Shown in pieces: positions 1 through 8,250 of a DNA stretch of 64,000 nucleotides; within the stretch, counting starts at the first letter, position 1; every line of letters starts with the position of its first letter. Under the pieces are notes generated by a model. That model saw nothing but the letters and a program-made list of their open reading frames with translations. It was not told the origin of the DNA and ran no database searches. The position numbers were made by a program, and so were the translations under genes. Source of the stretch: Rickettsiales bacterium (GTDB taxonomy: Bacteria; Pseudomonadota; Alphaproteobacteria; Rickettsiales; UBA998); contig JANQNR010000003.1 of the NCBI GenBank assembly GCA_028279475.1, forward strand, positions 62,001 through 126,000. Reading direction: 5' to 3'.

Positions 1-1668
1 GCCGGTGGTGGTATCGTATATGCCAACTCCGGTAACGATACCGTAACGTTGAACTCTGTCATTGAAAACTCCTCTGTTTTCGGTGGTGTGGGTAACGACT
101 CCATCAACTTCGCCGGTACGGCGCTGGGTGGTGCAAGCGATACGTTCGATATTCGCGGTAACGCCGGCAACGATACAATCGGTACAACTGGTACGCTCCT
201 GGACTTCGATAACGGTACAGCCGTGACGATCTTCGGTGGTAACGATACGGTTGACTCAACTGACGGTGCTGACTCCATCTTCCTGGGTGTTGAAGGGACA
301 GGTGCTGCTGAGACCATTAACGCCGTTGTGTATGGTAACGCCGGTAATGATACGGTTGACGTTGACGACACTGGTTCTGGTGATGACTTCATCAACGCGA
401 CTGTCTTCGGTGGTCTGGGTGATGATTCTGTACTTGCTGGTGCAGGTGCTGACAGCCTGGTCGGTGGTACTGGTGCAGATACACTGTCCGGTGGTACTGG
501 TAACGATACAATTGATGCCGGTGACGGCAACGATAACGTCACTGTTGGTGGCGGTACAAACAGCATCACAGCAGGTGAAGGTAACGATAGCGTGAACTCT
601 TCCGCTGCCATTGCTGCTAGCTTCGTTGATGGCGGTGAAGGTAACGATACGCTCGACCTTGACGCTGCTGCAAATACTGGTGCTAACACGGTCATTGGTG
701 GTCTGGGTACAGATACCATTGCTGTACAACTGGCTGCTGGTGCATCTGCTACGATCTGGGGTGGTTCTTCCACTTCTGATTCTGCTGATGGTGCGGACGA
801 CATCGACCTGACATCTGCTGGTGCAACGGCTACAGCTGAAATCTATGCCAATGGTGGTAATGATTCCGTTGATGCTGGTGCTAACACACAGGTGACCGTC
901 TTCGGTGGTGAAGGTAATGACTCTATTACGACCAATGCAGGAAATGACAGCATTGACGGTGGTGCAGGTGTTGATGTGATTAGTGCAGGCGCTGGTACCA
1001 ACAACATCGCCGGTGGAGAAGGTAACGACTCCATCACGTCTACAACCGGTGCGGACACCGTTGACGGTGGTGCGGGTAGCGATACCATTACCGCAGGCCT
1101 GGGTGTTGACAGCCTGACCGGTGGCGCCGATGCCGACCTGTTTGTGTTCAACGATCTGGTAACCGGTGGTGCGGCGATTGAAGCCAATACCATCACTGAC
1201 TTCAGTGTCAGCGACACGGACAAGCTGGGTAACTTCAGCGTTACTGACCTTGAAGGTCTGGGAGCACTGACAGATCTGACATCTGCTGCTAATGGTACAA
1301 CCAGTATCGTAGCTAGTGATGCGGTCTCTGTGACTGACGTAACAGCAGCGTTTGACCTTGGTACAGCCGGCACTGGCAACGTACTGACGCTGGGTGGTGA
1401 CTTTGCCAATGCGGCTGCTGTACAAACAGCGATTCGTACCGGTGGCTCTCACCAGCTGACTGCCAACGGTGCATGGGCTGCTGCTGACGGCTTCCTACTG
1501 GCCTATGACAATGGTTCTAACTCTACCATTGCACTGGCAACAACAGCCGGTGGTTTTGCTGATAACGCAACGTCTGCTGACTGGGTCGTAGCAGATCTGA
1601 TTACGCTAAATGGCGTATCTGATGCGACTACGCTAGAAGCAACCAACTTTGCTTCTTTCCTCGCATAA
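1..1668 (+). CDS. RTX (hemolysin-type Ca-binding) repeat protein, 5' partial
   Basis: The reading frame is open from base 1, so the N-terminus lies outside the window. About 380 residues are made of glycine/aspartate nonapeptide-like repeats of the GGxGNDxx type (for example GGEGNDSI, GGTGNDTI, GGAGSDTI). In this family these form parallel beta-rolls that bind calcium after export. After the last repeat comes a DLFVFND segment followed by ITDFSVSDTDK, a usual transition into the C-terminal part of type I substrates, and about 170 non-repetitive residues ending in a short hydrophobic tail (NFASFLA) that may hold the uncleaved secretion signal. Genes for a type I exporter follow directly, so this is very probably its substrate. 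No catalytic domain is visible in the part seen; adhesin, S-layer-like protein or enzyme remain possible. Confidence 0.9.
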   Translation, partial: AGGGIVYANSGNDTVTLNSVIENSSVFGGVGNDSINFAGTALGGASDTFDIRGNAGNDTIGTTGTLLDFDNGTAVTIFGGNDTVDSTDGADSIFLGVEGTGAAETINAVVYGNAGNDTVDVDDTGSGDDFINATVFGGLGDDSVLAGAGADSLVGGTGADTLSGGTGNDTIDAGDGNDNVTVGGGTNSITAGEGNDSVNSSAAIAASFVDGGEGNDTLDLDAAANTGANTVIGGLGTDTIAVQLAAGASATIWGGSSTSDSADGADDIDLTSAGATATAEIYANGGNDSVDAGANTQVTVFGGEGNDSITTNAGNDSIDGGAGVDVISAGAGTNNIAGGEGNDSITSTTGADTVDGGAGSDTITAGLGVDSLTGGADADLFVFNDLVTGGAAIEANTITDFSVSDTDKLGNFSVTDLEGLGALTDLTSAANGTTSIVASDAVSVTDVTAAFDLGTAGTGNVLTLGGDFANAAAVQTAIRTGGSHQLTANGAWAAADGFLLAYDNGSNSTIALATTAGGFADNATSADWVVADLITLNGVSDATTLEATNFASFLA

Positions 1669-1692
1669 GCAGGAACAGCAACTTTGTCTACA

Positions 1693-1720
1693 GGGCGACT
1701 CATTGAGTCGCCCTTTTTTT
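1693..1720 (+). terminator. Rho-independent terminator after the RTX gene
   Basis: A perfect 9-bp stem (GGGCGACTC / GAGTCGCCC) with a 3-nt loop is followed by seven T. It separates the RTX gene from the exporter genes, so highly expressed substrate message can end here while the exporter is transcribed separately or by read-through. Confidence 0.93.
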
Positions 1721-1806
1721 AATGCCATCATCACAAATGAAATGACGCCACCACTCGCCTGATAATTCTGTTGGCTTCCACCACTGCCTTTGCTACAGTG
1801 CGCGCC

Positions 1807-3549
1807 ATGAAACAACCTCTCGATTCGAATCCAGCAGAACCGCTGCGCCCGTTCCTTCAAAAAACTCGCCGTGCCTTTACCTATGCCGGCCTGTTCAGCC
1901 TCTGCACCAATGTCTTAATGCTGGCTCTTCCACTGTACTCTCTGCAAGTGCTTGATCGCGTCCTCTCCAGCCGTAGCATGGAAACCCTGACTATGCTCAC
2001 CGCTATTATGGTCGTGGCACTGATATTTTACGGTGTGTTTTTTGCCGTACGCAGTGCCGTTCTAACGTCGGTAAGTGAATGGTTGGATAAGGAACTCTCT
2101 CCCCTTCTCCTTTCCGATGCCGTTACTAAAACCTCGTTGGGCGCTACCATCAATGCGTCCCAGCACCAGCGCGATCTCAGTGTTATCCGCAACTTTATCA
2201 CCACTGCCGCCGCCACGTTGCTAGATGCACCATGGTCTCTGATCTTTATCCTGGTTATCTATATGATTAACCCGATTCTAGGCTTCCTCTCCGTAGTAGG
2301 ATTACTTATCCTAATTGGTTTCGGACTCATCAATGAGTTCCTGACTCGCAAACTGTTTGAAAAAGCCAGCAAAGAGCAAATCGGCAGCCAGTATATGGCT
2401 GATACTGCAGGCCGTAACGCTGAAGCTATTGAGGCGATGGGCATGATGGACAATGTGCTGGCCGTCTGGCGAGAACATCAGCATGCCGCATCTGAGCATT
2501 CACAGGCTGCCAATGGCCGCGCCAACGTCATTCAGTCTACTTCCCGCGTCTTACGGCTGATTATCCAGATCGCCGTCACGGGCTTTGGCGGCTATCTCAC
2601 CCTTAATAACGAACTCACCGTCGGGGGGATGATCGCCGGATCGATCCTGGTCGGACGCGCACTTGCTCCATTTGAAAATGCTATCACCATCTGGAAAAGT
2701 TGGATTTCTACCCGTGAATCCTATCACCGCCTGAATCAGGCTCTGCTTGGGAGTAGTGCTATCGAGCGCGGTACTCTTGAGTTACCGGAACCGGACGGCC
2801 GCCTGACCGTAGAGAATATCATCTATACCCCCCCCAAATCTCCGCCGATTATCAAGGGAGTTACCTTCGGGCTGATGCCAGGCCAATCACTGGGCATTAT
2901 CGGTCCCAGTGCCGCCGGTAAATCAACGCTGTCTAAACTGATTATCGGTCTGCTGCCACCTACCCATGGTGCCGCTCGGCTCGACGGGGCAGAAACGTTT
3001 AAATGGAATCGCGCCAATTTCGGTAAATATGCTGGTTACATGCCGCAATCGGTTGATCTGTTCAGCGGTACCGTGAAAGATAATGTGGCGCGCATGGATA
3101 AAAACGCCAGCATGGAAAGCGTGATTGAAGCCTGTAAGATGGCGGAATGTCATGAAATGATCCTACGGCTACCCAATGGGTATGAAACCATGTTTGCTCC
3201 GGGTTTGAGCTCGCTCTCACCAGGACAGCGTCAACGTATCGGATTAGCACGCGCCCTGTACGGCAAACCGAAATTCGTGGTGCTCGATGAGCCAAACAGT
3301 AATCTGGATGGTGAAGGAGAGCAGGCATTGTTGGTCGCCATGCAGCGCATGAAACAGGCCGGTATCACCTTTATTGTCGTGGCACACCGCCCCAGTATTG
3401 TTGCTAATGTCGATTTACTGCTCGTACTCAAAGGCGGTGTCATCGAACGCTTCGGCCCAACGGCGGACGTCATCGGCCAGTATAAACGTCACTCAGAAGA
3501 TCAGGGAACCACGCCCCAACAACAGGAAAAGGTAACCAGTCATGGATAA
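1807..3549 (+). CDS. Type I secretion permease/ATPase, PrtD family
   Basis: Inner-membrane half-transporter that energises export of RTX proteins. About 300 residues of membrane domain with several hydrophobic helices come first, then an ABC ATPase domain: Walker A GPSAAGKS near residue 366, signature LSPGQ near 470, Walker B VVLDEP with catalytic Glu near 495, and the H-loop in VVAHRPS. The length (580 aa) and lack of an N-terminal peptidase domain fit the PrtD/AprD branch rather than HlyB. The ATG at 1807 is preferred over an in-frame TTG 36 nt upstream because it gives the usual N-terminus; neither has a good Shine-Dalgarno. The stop overlaps the start of the adaptor gene by 8 nt, implying translational coupling. 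No TolC-like outer membrane partner is in the window. Confidence 0.93.
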   Translation: MKQPLDSNPAEPLRPFLQKTRRAFTYAGLFSLCTNVLMLALPLYSLQVLDRVLSSRSMETLTMLTAIMVVALIFYGVFFAVRSAVLTSVSEWLDKELSPLLLSDAVTKTSLGATINASQHQRDLSVIRNFITTAAATLLDAPWSLIFILVIYMINPILGFLSVVGLLILIGFGLINEFLTRKLFEKASKEQIGSQYMADTAGRNAEAIEAMGMMDNVLAVWREHQHAASEHSQAANGRANVIQSTSRVLRLIIQIAVTGFGGYLTLNNELTVGGMIAGSILVGRALAPFENAITIWKSWISTRESYHRLNQALLGSSAIERGTLELPEPDGRLTVENIIYTPPKSPPIIKGVTFGLMPGQSLGIIGPSAAGKSTLSKLIIGLLPPTHGAARLDGAETFKWNRANFGKYAGYMPQSVDLFSGTVKDNVARMDKNASMESVIEACKMAECHEMILRLPNGYETMFAPGLSSLSPGQRQRIGLARALYGKPKFVVLDEPNSNLDGEGEQALLVAMQRMKQAGITFIVVAHRPSIVANVDLLLVLKGGVIERFGPTADVIGQYKRHSEDQGTTPQQQEKVTSHG

Positions 3550-4957
3550 TGCACTGACCGTATCAGAAGACAAGTCCCCCTCTCCTAACCTCCCGCCCGC
3601 ATTGGTGAATCGGGTAGACAGCGTAACAGCATGGCTGTTCCCACCGGCACAAGACGACGACAACGCGCCGGAATTCCTGTCACGTAAAGCCATTCATGTC
3701 GGGATGGTCTCGATCCTGCTGATTTTTGGCTTCTTTGGGCTCTGGTCAGCGCTGGCCCCTCTTAACAGCGCCGCCATCTCCATCGGGAAAGTAATTCTGG
3801 ATAACAACAAAAAGACGATCCAACACCTGGAAGGCGGCATCGTGGACAAAATCCTGGTACGTGAGGGCGAACATGTGGAGGAAGGCCAACCCCTTATCCG
3901 GCTGGATGAAACTACCGCCAAGGCTCGCTATGACCTGCTACGCAAGCAGTTCGTCACCGCACGTGCCGCCGAAGCGCGCCTGATCGCCGAGCGCGATAAT
4001 CAAGAAGCCGTTGCTTTTCCTGAAGATTTAACAGAACAACGAAAAGATGACGAAGCGGTGAAAGAGGCTCTGGATAGTCAAGAACGGCTCTTTGCTTCTC
4101 GTCGGGCGAATCTGGAAGGCCGTATCTCCATCCTGAATCAGAAAATCCAGCAGTTTAAGGAGGAAATCAAGGGGCTCGAAGCCCAGAGCATTTCATCCAG
4201 CGAGCAGATTGCCCTGCTACGGCGTGAAATCGCCGATGTTGAACGTCTGGTCAATAATCGAAATGCGCCAAAATCGCGATTACTGGCACTACAACGGCAA
4301 CTGGCCAGCATTAACGGGGAACGCGGTGAATTCGGTGCCATGATCGCCCGCGCCGAACAAAGCATCGGTGAAGCTGACCTAGAGATTATCAATGCGAATA
4401 ATACGTTCCTCAATGACGTAATTGAAGAATTGAAAGAGGCACAAGCTACCCGCAATGATCTGGAAGAGCGGATTCGCGCCAGTGAAGACACGTTCAACCG
4501 AATCAATATCGTTGCACCCATTGAAGGCACCATTACCGATCTCCAGGTACATACCATTGGTGGTGTGATTCAGCCAGGTGAAAAACTGATGGATATTGTC
4601 CCGATTGATGATAAGCTGGTGATTGAGGCGATGATTCAGCCACAGGATATTGACGTCGTGCGCGCAGGACTGGAAGCCAGCGTCCGGCTTAATGCTTACA
4701 AAGCCCGATTTGTCCCACCCATTACTGGGGAAGTGATGCATGTATCTGCCGACCGCTTTGATGAACAGCAGACGGGACAGTCTTATTACAAAGCACGTAT
4801 TCTGGTAGATAGCACGGAAATTCAGGAACTGGAAGGGGTGGATCTGTATCCCGGCATGCCAGTCGATGTGCTAATTGTGACCGGCAGCCGCACCATGCTG
4901 TCCTACTTGTTCTCCCCGATTCGGGAATCATTCAGCAAATCCTTCCGGGAGGAATAG
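3542..4957 (+). CDS. HlyD-family type I secretion adaptor (membrane fusion protein)
   Basis: Periplasmic adaptor linking the ABC exporter to an outer-membrane channel. It has a short cytoplasmic N-terminus, one membrane segment at about residues 52-73, a biotinyl-lipoyl-like half motif (HLEGGIVDKILVREGEHV), a long heptad-rich coiled coil at about 125-320, and the second lipoyl half plus beta-barrel domain (IVAPIEGTITDLQVHTIGGV; VRLNAYKARFVPPITGEV). The 471-aa length fits the PrtE/HlyD family. It overlaps the exporter gene by 8 nt and is followed 5 nt later by the SCO1-like gene. The family assignment is firm; the substrate is inferred from the RTX gene upstream. Confidence 0.94.
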   Translation: MDNALTVSEDKSPSPNLPPALVNRVDSVTAWLFPPAQDDDNAPEFLSRKAIHVGMVSILLIFGFFGLWSALAPLNSAAISIGKVILDNNKKTIQHLEGGIVDKILVREGEHVEEGQPLIRLDETTAKARYDLLRKQFVTARAAEARLIAERDNQEAVAFPEDLTEQRKDDEAVKEALDSQERLFASRRANLEGRISILNQKIQQFKEEIKGLEAQSISSSEQIALLRREIADVERLVNNRNAPKSRLLALQRQLASINGERGEFGAMIARAEQSIGEADLEIINANNTFLNDVIEELKEAQATRNDLEERIRASEDTFNRINIVAPIEGTITDLQVHTIGGVIQPGEKLMDIVPIDDKLVIEAMIQPQDIDVVRAGLEASVRLNAYKARFVPPITGEVMHVSADRFDEQQTGQSYYKARILVDSTEIQELEGVDLYPGMPVDVLIVTGSRTMLSYLFSPIRESFSKSFREE

Positions 4958-4962
4958 GACTC

Positions 4963-5607
4963 ATGGGCAGCAAAACACCGCTTTTAATCAGCTTTCTTAT
5001 TATTCTGTGTACCATATTACTCTTATGGTATTTCAATCCTTCCAAACTCTCCGATGCACCCGCTGCCGGTATCTCCAAACCTGCTACGACAAATATCACC
5101 GGCCAGCAGGCGGTCATTGGGAACGCCGCCATTGGCGGTCCATTCACCCTGGTTGATCAGCATGGAAACAACGTCACAGACGAAGCGCTGAAGGAACAAT
5201 TCGCATTGATTTACTTCGGCTTCACCTATTGCCCGGATATCTGCCCGACGGCTCTGCTCACCATGACACAAGCCATTGAAGGGCTTGGTACATTGGGAGA
5301 TCGGGTGCTACCGGTCTTTATTACTGTTGACCCACAGCGCGATACACCGGAAGTCATGAAATCCTATGCATCCAACTTCCATCCGCGTTTTCTGGCACTC
5401 ACCGGCACACTGGAACAAACCGACGCCGCTGCCAAAGCGTACAAAATCTTTTACAAACTACACAATGAGGAAGATAAGGAAAACTATGTGGTTGACCATA
5501 CAGGTTATATTTACCTGATGGCACCTGATGGCAATTACCTGACCCATTTCTCCCATGATGATTCGGCAGAAGCCATGATGGCCATACTCACCAAGTATAT
5601 ACGGTAA
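4963..5607 (+). CDS. SCO1/SenC copper-binding thioredoxin-fold protein
   Basis: Membrane-anchored periplasmic protein that in this family delivers copper to, or reduces, the CuA site of cytochrome c oxidase. There is one N-terminal membrane segment (about residues 7-24), then a thioredoxin-like fold with the metal-binding CxxxC pair C90 and C94 (TYCPDICPT) and the conserved H179 in VVDHTG. All three copper ligands are present, so it should be functional. A good Shine-Dalgarno (GGGAGGA) precedes the ATG. It starts 5 nt after the adaptor gene and is followed 6 nt later by a PCu(A)C gene, its usual functional partner. Its packing behind secretion genes is unusual; no oxidase genes are in the window. 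Confidence 0.94.
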   Translation: MGSKTPLLISFLIILCTILLLWYFNPSKLSDAPAAGISKPATTNITGQQAVIGNAAIGGPFTLVDQHGNNVTDEALKEQFALIYFGFTYCPDICPTALLTMTQAIEGLGTLGDRVLPVFITVDPQRDTPEVMKSYASNFHPRFLALTGTLEQTDAAAKAYKIFYKLHNEEDKENYVVDHTGYIYLMAPDGNYLTHFSHDDSAEAMMAILTKYIR

Positions 5608-5613
5608 AAATCT

Positions 5614-6045
5614 ATGCGTAATCTCACGTTTTTCCTCTTACTCACGCTCCTGCTACCAACAGCAGCGTTCGCCAATGGTGGCATTGCTCTCAGCGATGCC
5701 TACAGCTTCCCAACCCTTAAAGGCGTGGCCACCGGTGCTGCCTATGTACGTATCGAGAACCGCAACGATGGTGACATCACCATTACCGGCGCTGCCTCAC
5801 CACTTGCCATGGAAGTACAACTGCACGATCATAAAAAGCAGGAAAACGGCGTGATGCAGATGATACATCTGGATAACATCACGGTGAAAGCAGGTGACCA
5901 ACTCACCCTTCGGCCCGGCGGATTGCACCTGATGCTCATGGGGTTGAAACAACCGCTAGAAGCAGGTGACACGTTACCATTATCACTTACATTGGACGAT
6001 GGACAGAGTCTGGCGTTTGAAGCCACCGTCCGCGAACGCCCATAA
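5614..6045 (+). CDS. PCu(A)C periplasmic copper chaperone
   Basis: Small periplasmic Cu(I) carrier (DUF461 family) that hands copper to SCO1 and the oxidase CuA centre. A clear signal peptide (about residues 1-20, ending AAFA) is followed by the Met/His copper site: H71/H73, M83, a 21-residue gap, then H105-x-M107 (GLHLML). Length (143 aa) is normal. It is the last gene of a tight + strand run. Its stop codon and that of the convergent peptidase gene both lie inside one 10-bp perfect palindrome (ATAACGTTAT, 6042-6051). Confidence 0.93.
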   Translation: MRNLTFFLLLTLLLPTAAFANGGIALSDAYSFPTLKGVATGAAYVRIENRNDGDITITGAASPLAMEVQLHDHKKQENGVMQMIHLDNITVKAGDQLTLRPGGLHLMLMGLKQPLEAGDTLPLSLTLDDGQSLAFEATVRERP

Positions 6046-6047
6046 CG

Positions 6048-7049
6048 TTATGGGCTAATATGTCCAACCGTGAATCGGATATTTTGATTGAATAATGTCT
6101 GCCCATCACGATTTAATGCCACCGCGCCCTCATAAGTACCCGGTGGCCAGGGCGTACCATCCCGCATGCGCTTGCCGATAAACTGGATATATTGTGCCTT
6201 AAAACCCGTAATCGTATCGGCATTTTCAACAAAGGTATCACCGGACGGATCGAACAACACCATCGACAACTCATCTCCATCCTGTAACCCGAAAAACAGT
6301 ACCCATAAAACAATCGCCGGCGCCTCTTGTGAAAGCGCTGTCTCCGTATGCATTCCATCCAACACATCCCGGACATCCACCGGCGCATCAGCAATCCCCA
6401 GTGCCAGCAATCCTGTCTCCTTGACCAGCATCAGCGACTGATCTTCCTGCCGCCACAGATTGGCATCCGCCGTTGCACAGCCAGACTCCATCGCTCGGGC
6501 GTTAAACGGATCGACCGGCTCGCCTTCAGGGTTACGCACCGAGAGGTGCAGATGCGGAAACTCCGTATTGCCGGACAACCCAATCTCGCCTAATACATCA
6601 CCGGTTTTTACACTGTCCCCGGCCTTCACACGCACAGTTCCTTTACGCAAATGGCAATATTGCGTTTCCCAACCACCTTCGTGTTCAATGACCACGCCAT
6701 TGCCACATTCCTTACCATCGACTGCCTGCTTTTCCGGCCGGGTGTTGAGCATATCCTCTTCTCCATCACGCATGGAACGTACCGTACCATCCGCTGCCGC
6801 TAAAACTTGGATATTCTTCCCGTATGCATTCATGGTTGCCATTCGGAAATCGGTGCCCTTATGGCCGTCATAGGTCAGTGGACGGCATTGATAATTATGG
6901 TGATCCTCTCCCTTTCCCTGATCGACATAATTCTGTAGGAAACAATCCTTGTCCAGGGTACAGTCAACCGGCAGTGCCAGTTCCAGCGCATGCGCAGACA
7001 ATGCAAAACCACCAAGCAATGCTGTACATAGAATATTTCTTATTATCAT
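6048..7049 (-). CDS. Exported M23 family metallopeptidase (LytM-like)
   Basis: Probable periplasmic peptidoglycan endopeptidase or a related LytM-domain protein. A signal peptide (about residues 1-22) is followed by a Cys-rich short segment and then the M23 domain. The zinc motif is present as H63-x3-D67 (GHKGTDFR) with H133 (YCHLRKG) and the HxH pair H166/H168 (FPHLHLSV). All usual catalytic positions are kept, so activity is expected. About 130 further residues form an unassigned, probably beta-rich C-terminal domain that many M23 proteins lack. It lies 4 nt downstream of exonuclease III on the same strand, so the two are probably co-transcribed. Confidence 0.9.
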   Translation of the reverse strand: MIIRNILCTALLGGFALSAHALELALPVDCTLDKDCFLQNYVDQGKGEDHHNYQCRPLTYDGHKGTDFRMATMNAYGKNIQVLAAADGTVRSMRDGEEDMLNTRPEKQAVDGKECGNGVVIEHEGGWETQYCHLRKGTVRVKAGDSVKTGDVLGEIGLSGNTEFPHLHLSVRNPEGEPVDPFNARAMESGCATADANLWRQEDQSLMLVKETGLLALGIADAPVDVRDVLDGMHTETALSQEAPAIVLWVLFFGLQDGDELSMVLFDPSGDTFVENADTITGFKAQYIQFIGKRMRDGTPWPPGTYEGAVALNRDGQTLFNQNIRFTVGHISP

Positions 7050-7053
7050 TATA

Positions 7054-7845
7054 TTACAGCTCCAGCGTTGTCATAATTGGCACGTGGTCGGAAGGCTTCT
7101 TCCAGTCCCGCGCCTCTTTCAATGTAGCATACCCTCGCAATGCCGGGCGTAATTTTTCAGTCACCCAGATATGATCCAGCCGCCTGCCCCGGTCAGACTT
7201 TTTCCAGTCACGGTTACGATAGCTCCACCAACTGTACAGTTTTTCCTCATGTGGAACAAACTGACGCGCCGTATCAATCCAGCCTCCCGCCTCCCGGAAC
7301 AACGTAAGCTTTTCAACTTCGACGGGCGTATGGCTAACAACCTTCAACAATTGCCGGTGCGACCACACATCCTGTTCAAAAGGGGCAATATTAAAATCCC
7401 CGACTGCCACAACAGGCAACGCTTTTACATCTCGTGACCAATCCCTCACTGTGTCAACAAAACGCAGCTTATCGGCAAATTTCGGATTCAATGCCGTATC
7501 CGGCACATCCCCACCTGCCGGAATATAAAAATTATGCAGCGTCAAATGGTCTCCTACCACCGCACTGATATGACGGGTACTACCATCCTGCAATATATCC
7601 ATAACGTTGACCTGCTGCAGGGGAATTTTAGACAGGATGGCAACGCCATTGTAGCTTTTCTGCCCAGAGATGACAATATGCCGATAACCTAGCTCCTCAA
7701 ACGGTGCTTTGGGAAACAGATAATCTTCTACCTTTGTCTCCTGCAAACACAGAATATCAGGCGATGCTTCTTTTAAGTAACGCTGCACCAACCCCGCACG
7801 TAAGCGCACCGAGTTAATATTCCATGATGCGACACGCACCAGCAC
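7054..7845 (-). CDS. xth: Exodeoxyribonuclease III (AP endonuclease)
   Basis: Repairs abasic sites and trims 3' ends of DNA. Conserved endonuclease/exonuclease/phosphatase motifs are seen in order: SWNINSVRLR, CLQETKVED (metal-binding Glu), NGVAILSK, GDFNIAP (Asp/Asn pair), RRLDHIWV and the catalytic SDHVPI at the end. Length (263 aa) is usual. The start is a GTG with AAAGG five bases before it; a second in-frame GTG lies two codons in. The M23 peptidase gene follows after 4 nt. Confidence 0.95.
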   Translation of the reverse strand: MLVRVASWNINSVRLRAGLVQRYLKEASPDILCLQETKVEDYLFPKAPFEELGYRHIVISGQKSYNGVAILSKIPLQQVNVMDILQDGSTRHISAVVGDHLTLHNFYIPAGGDVPDTALNPKFADKLRFVDTVRDWSRDVKALPVVAVGDFNIAPFEQDVWSHRQLLKVVSHTPVEVEKLTLFREAGGWIDTARQFVPHEEKLYSWWSYRNRDWKKSDRGRRLDHIWVTEKLRPALRGYATLKEARDWKKPSDHVPIMTTLEL

Positions 7846-7872
7846 GAGAGAGCCTTTGGAAAACTAAAAAGT

Positions 7873-7980
7873 TTAGTGGAGGACAATAGCGTTGAGTGAG
7901 GCAATGCAACAGGTGGTCACTGCGAATAACATAATCATGGTAGCTTTAAACGACGTGACCTGTTTGTATATGCGTTGCAT
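7873..7980 (-). CDS. Possible 35-aa membrane peptide upstream of xth
   Basis: A short frame begins with ATG at 7980 and has a strong Shine-Dalgarno (AAGGGGG, five bases upstream). The product has a basic N-terminus (MQRIYKQ) and a hydrophobic stretch (MIMLFAVTTCCIASL) of about one membrane span. It ends 27 nt before the xth start on the same strand. Small size makes chance possible, but a strong ribosome site plus a single membrane span is typical of real small proteins. Function unknown. Confidence 0.4.
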   Translation of the reverse strand: MQRIYKQVTSFKATMIMLFAVTTCCIASLNAIVLH

Positions 7981-8250
7981 TGATTCCCCCTTAATCTTCA
8001 ATTGATTAATAGCTGCCGGATAAAAAATATGACAGAATTCTTATATACGCATAACAGACCTCGAAACGGATGCAAGAATAAAAATGAATTTTATTTCACA
8101 GCACGGAAATTTCGTTATCTCTGCACATGGCAAAACCGAAACATGGAGCGTATGAGCGAACCGGTCATGGCATATTTATCACTTGACCGATGCAGAACTT
8201 TTCACTAACAGGTTCGGAGTTTTGTCTTTAGCCTAGGTTCCTGAAAACAT
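7981..8250 (+). other. AT-rich divergent intergenic region upstream of carA
   Basis: This stretch, with the small frame before it, makes a 405-bp gap between xth and carA. I see no convincing gene on the + strand. A weak frame of 68 codons (8002-8208) has no ribosome site and no family resemblance. The region should hold the promoters for carA (+) and for the small peptide/xth (-). No riboswitch or pyrimidine attenuator could be recognised by eye. Confidence 0.5.
8183..8211 (+). promoter_or_regulatory. Candidate carA promoter
   Basis: TTGACC at 8183-8188 is a near-consensus -35 box, followed after exactly 17 nt by TAACAG, which matches the -10 consensus poorly. It lies about 40 nt before the carA start. 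Assigned on spacing and position only. Confidence 0.33.

Noticed and set aside
256..1452. Long open frame (398 codons) antisense to the RTX gene
   Set aside because: It is a shadow of the repetitive Gly/Asp codons; the product is low-complexity Thr/Ile/Arg with no family likeness, and the + frame is a clear RTX protein.
1..1668. Repeated GGTAACGATA-like DNA as a possible CRISPR or satellite array
   Set aside because: The periodicity follows the coding repeat of a calcium-binding protein; there are no constant repeats with unique spacers.
8002..8208. 68-codon frame upstream of carA
   Set aside because: No ribosome site, odd composition, and it overlaps the likely carA promoter region.
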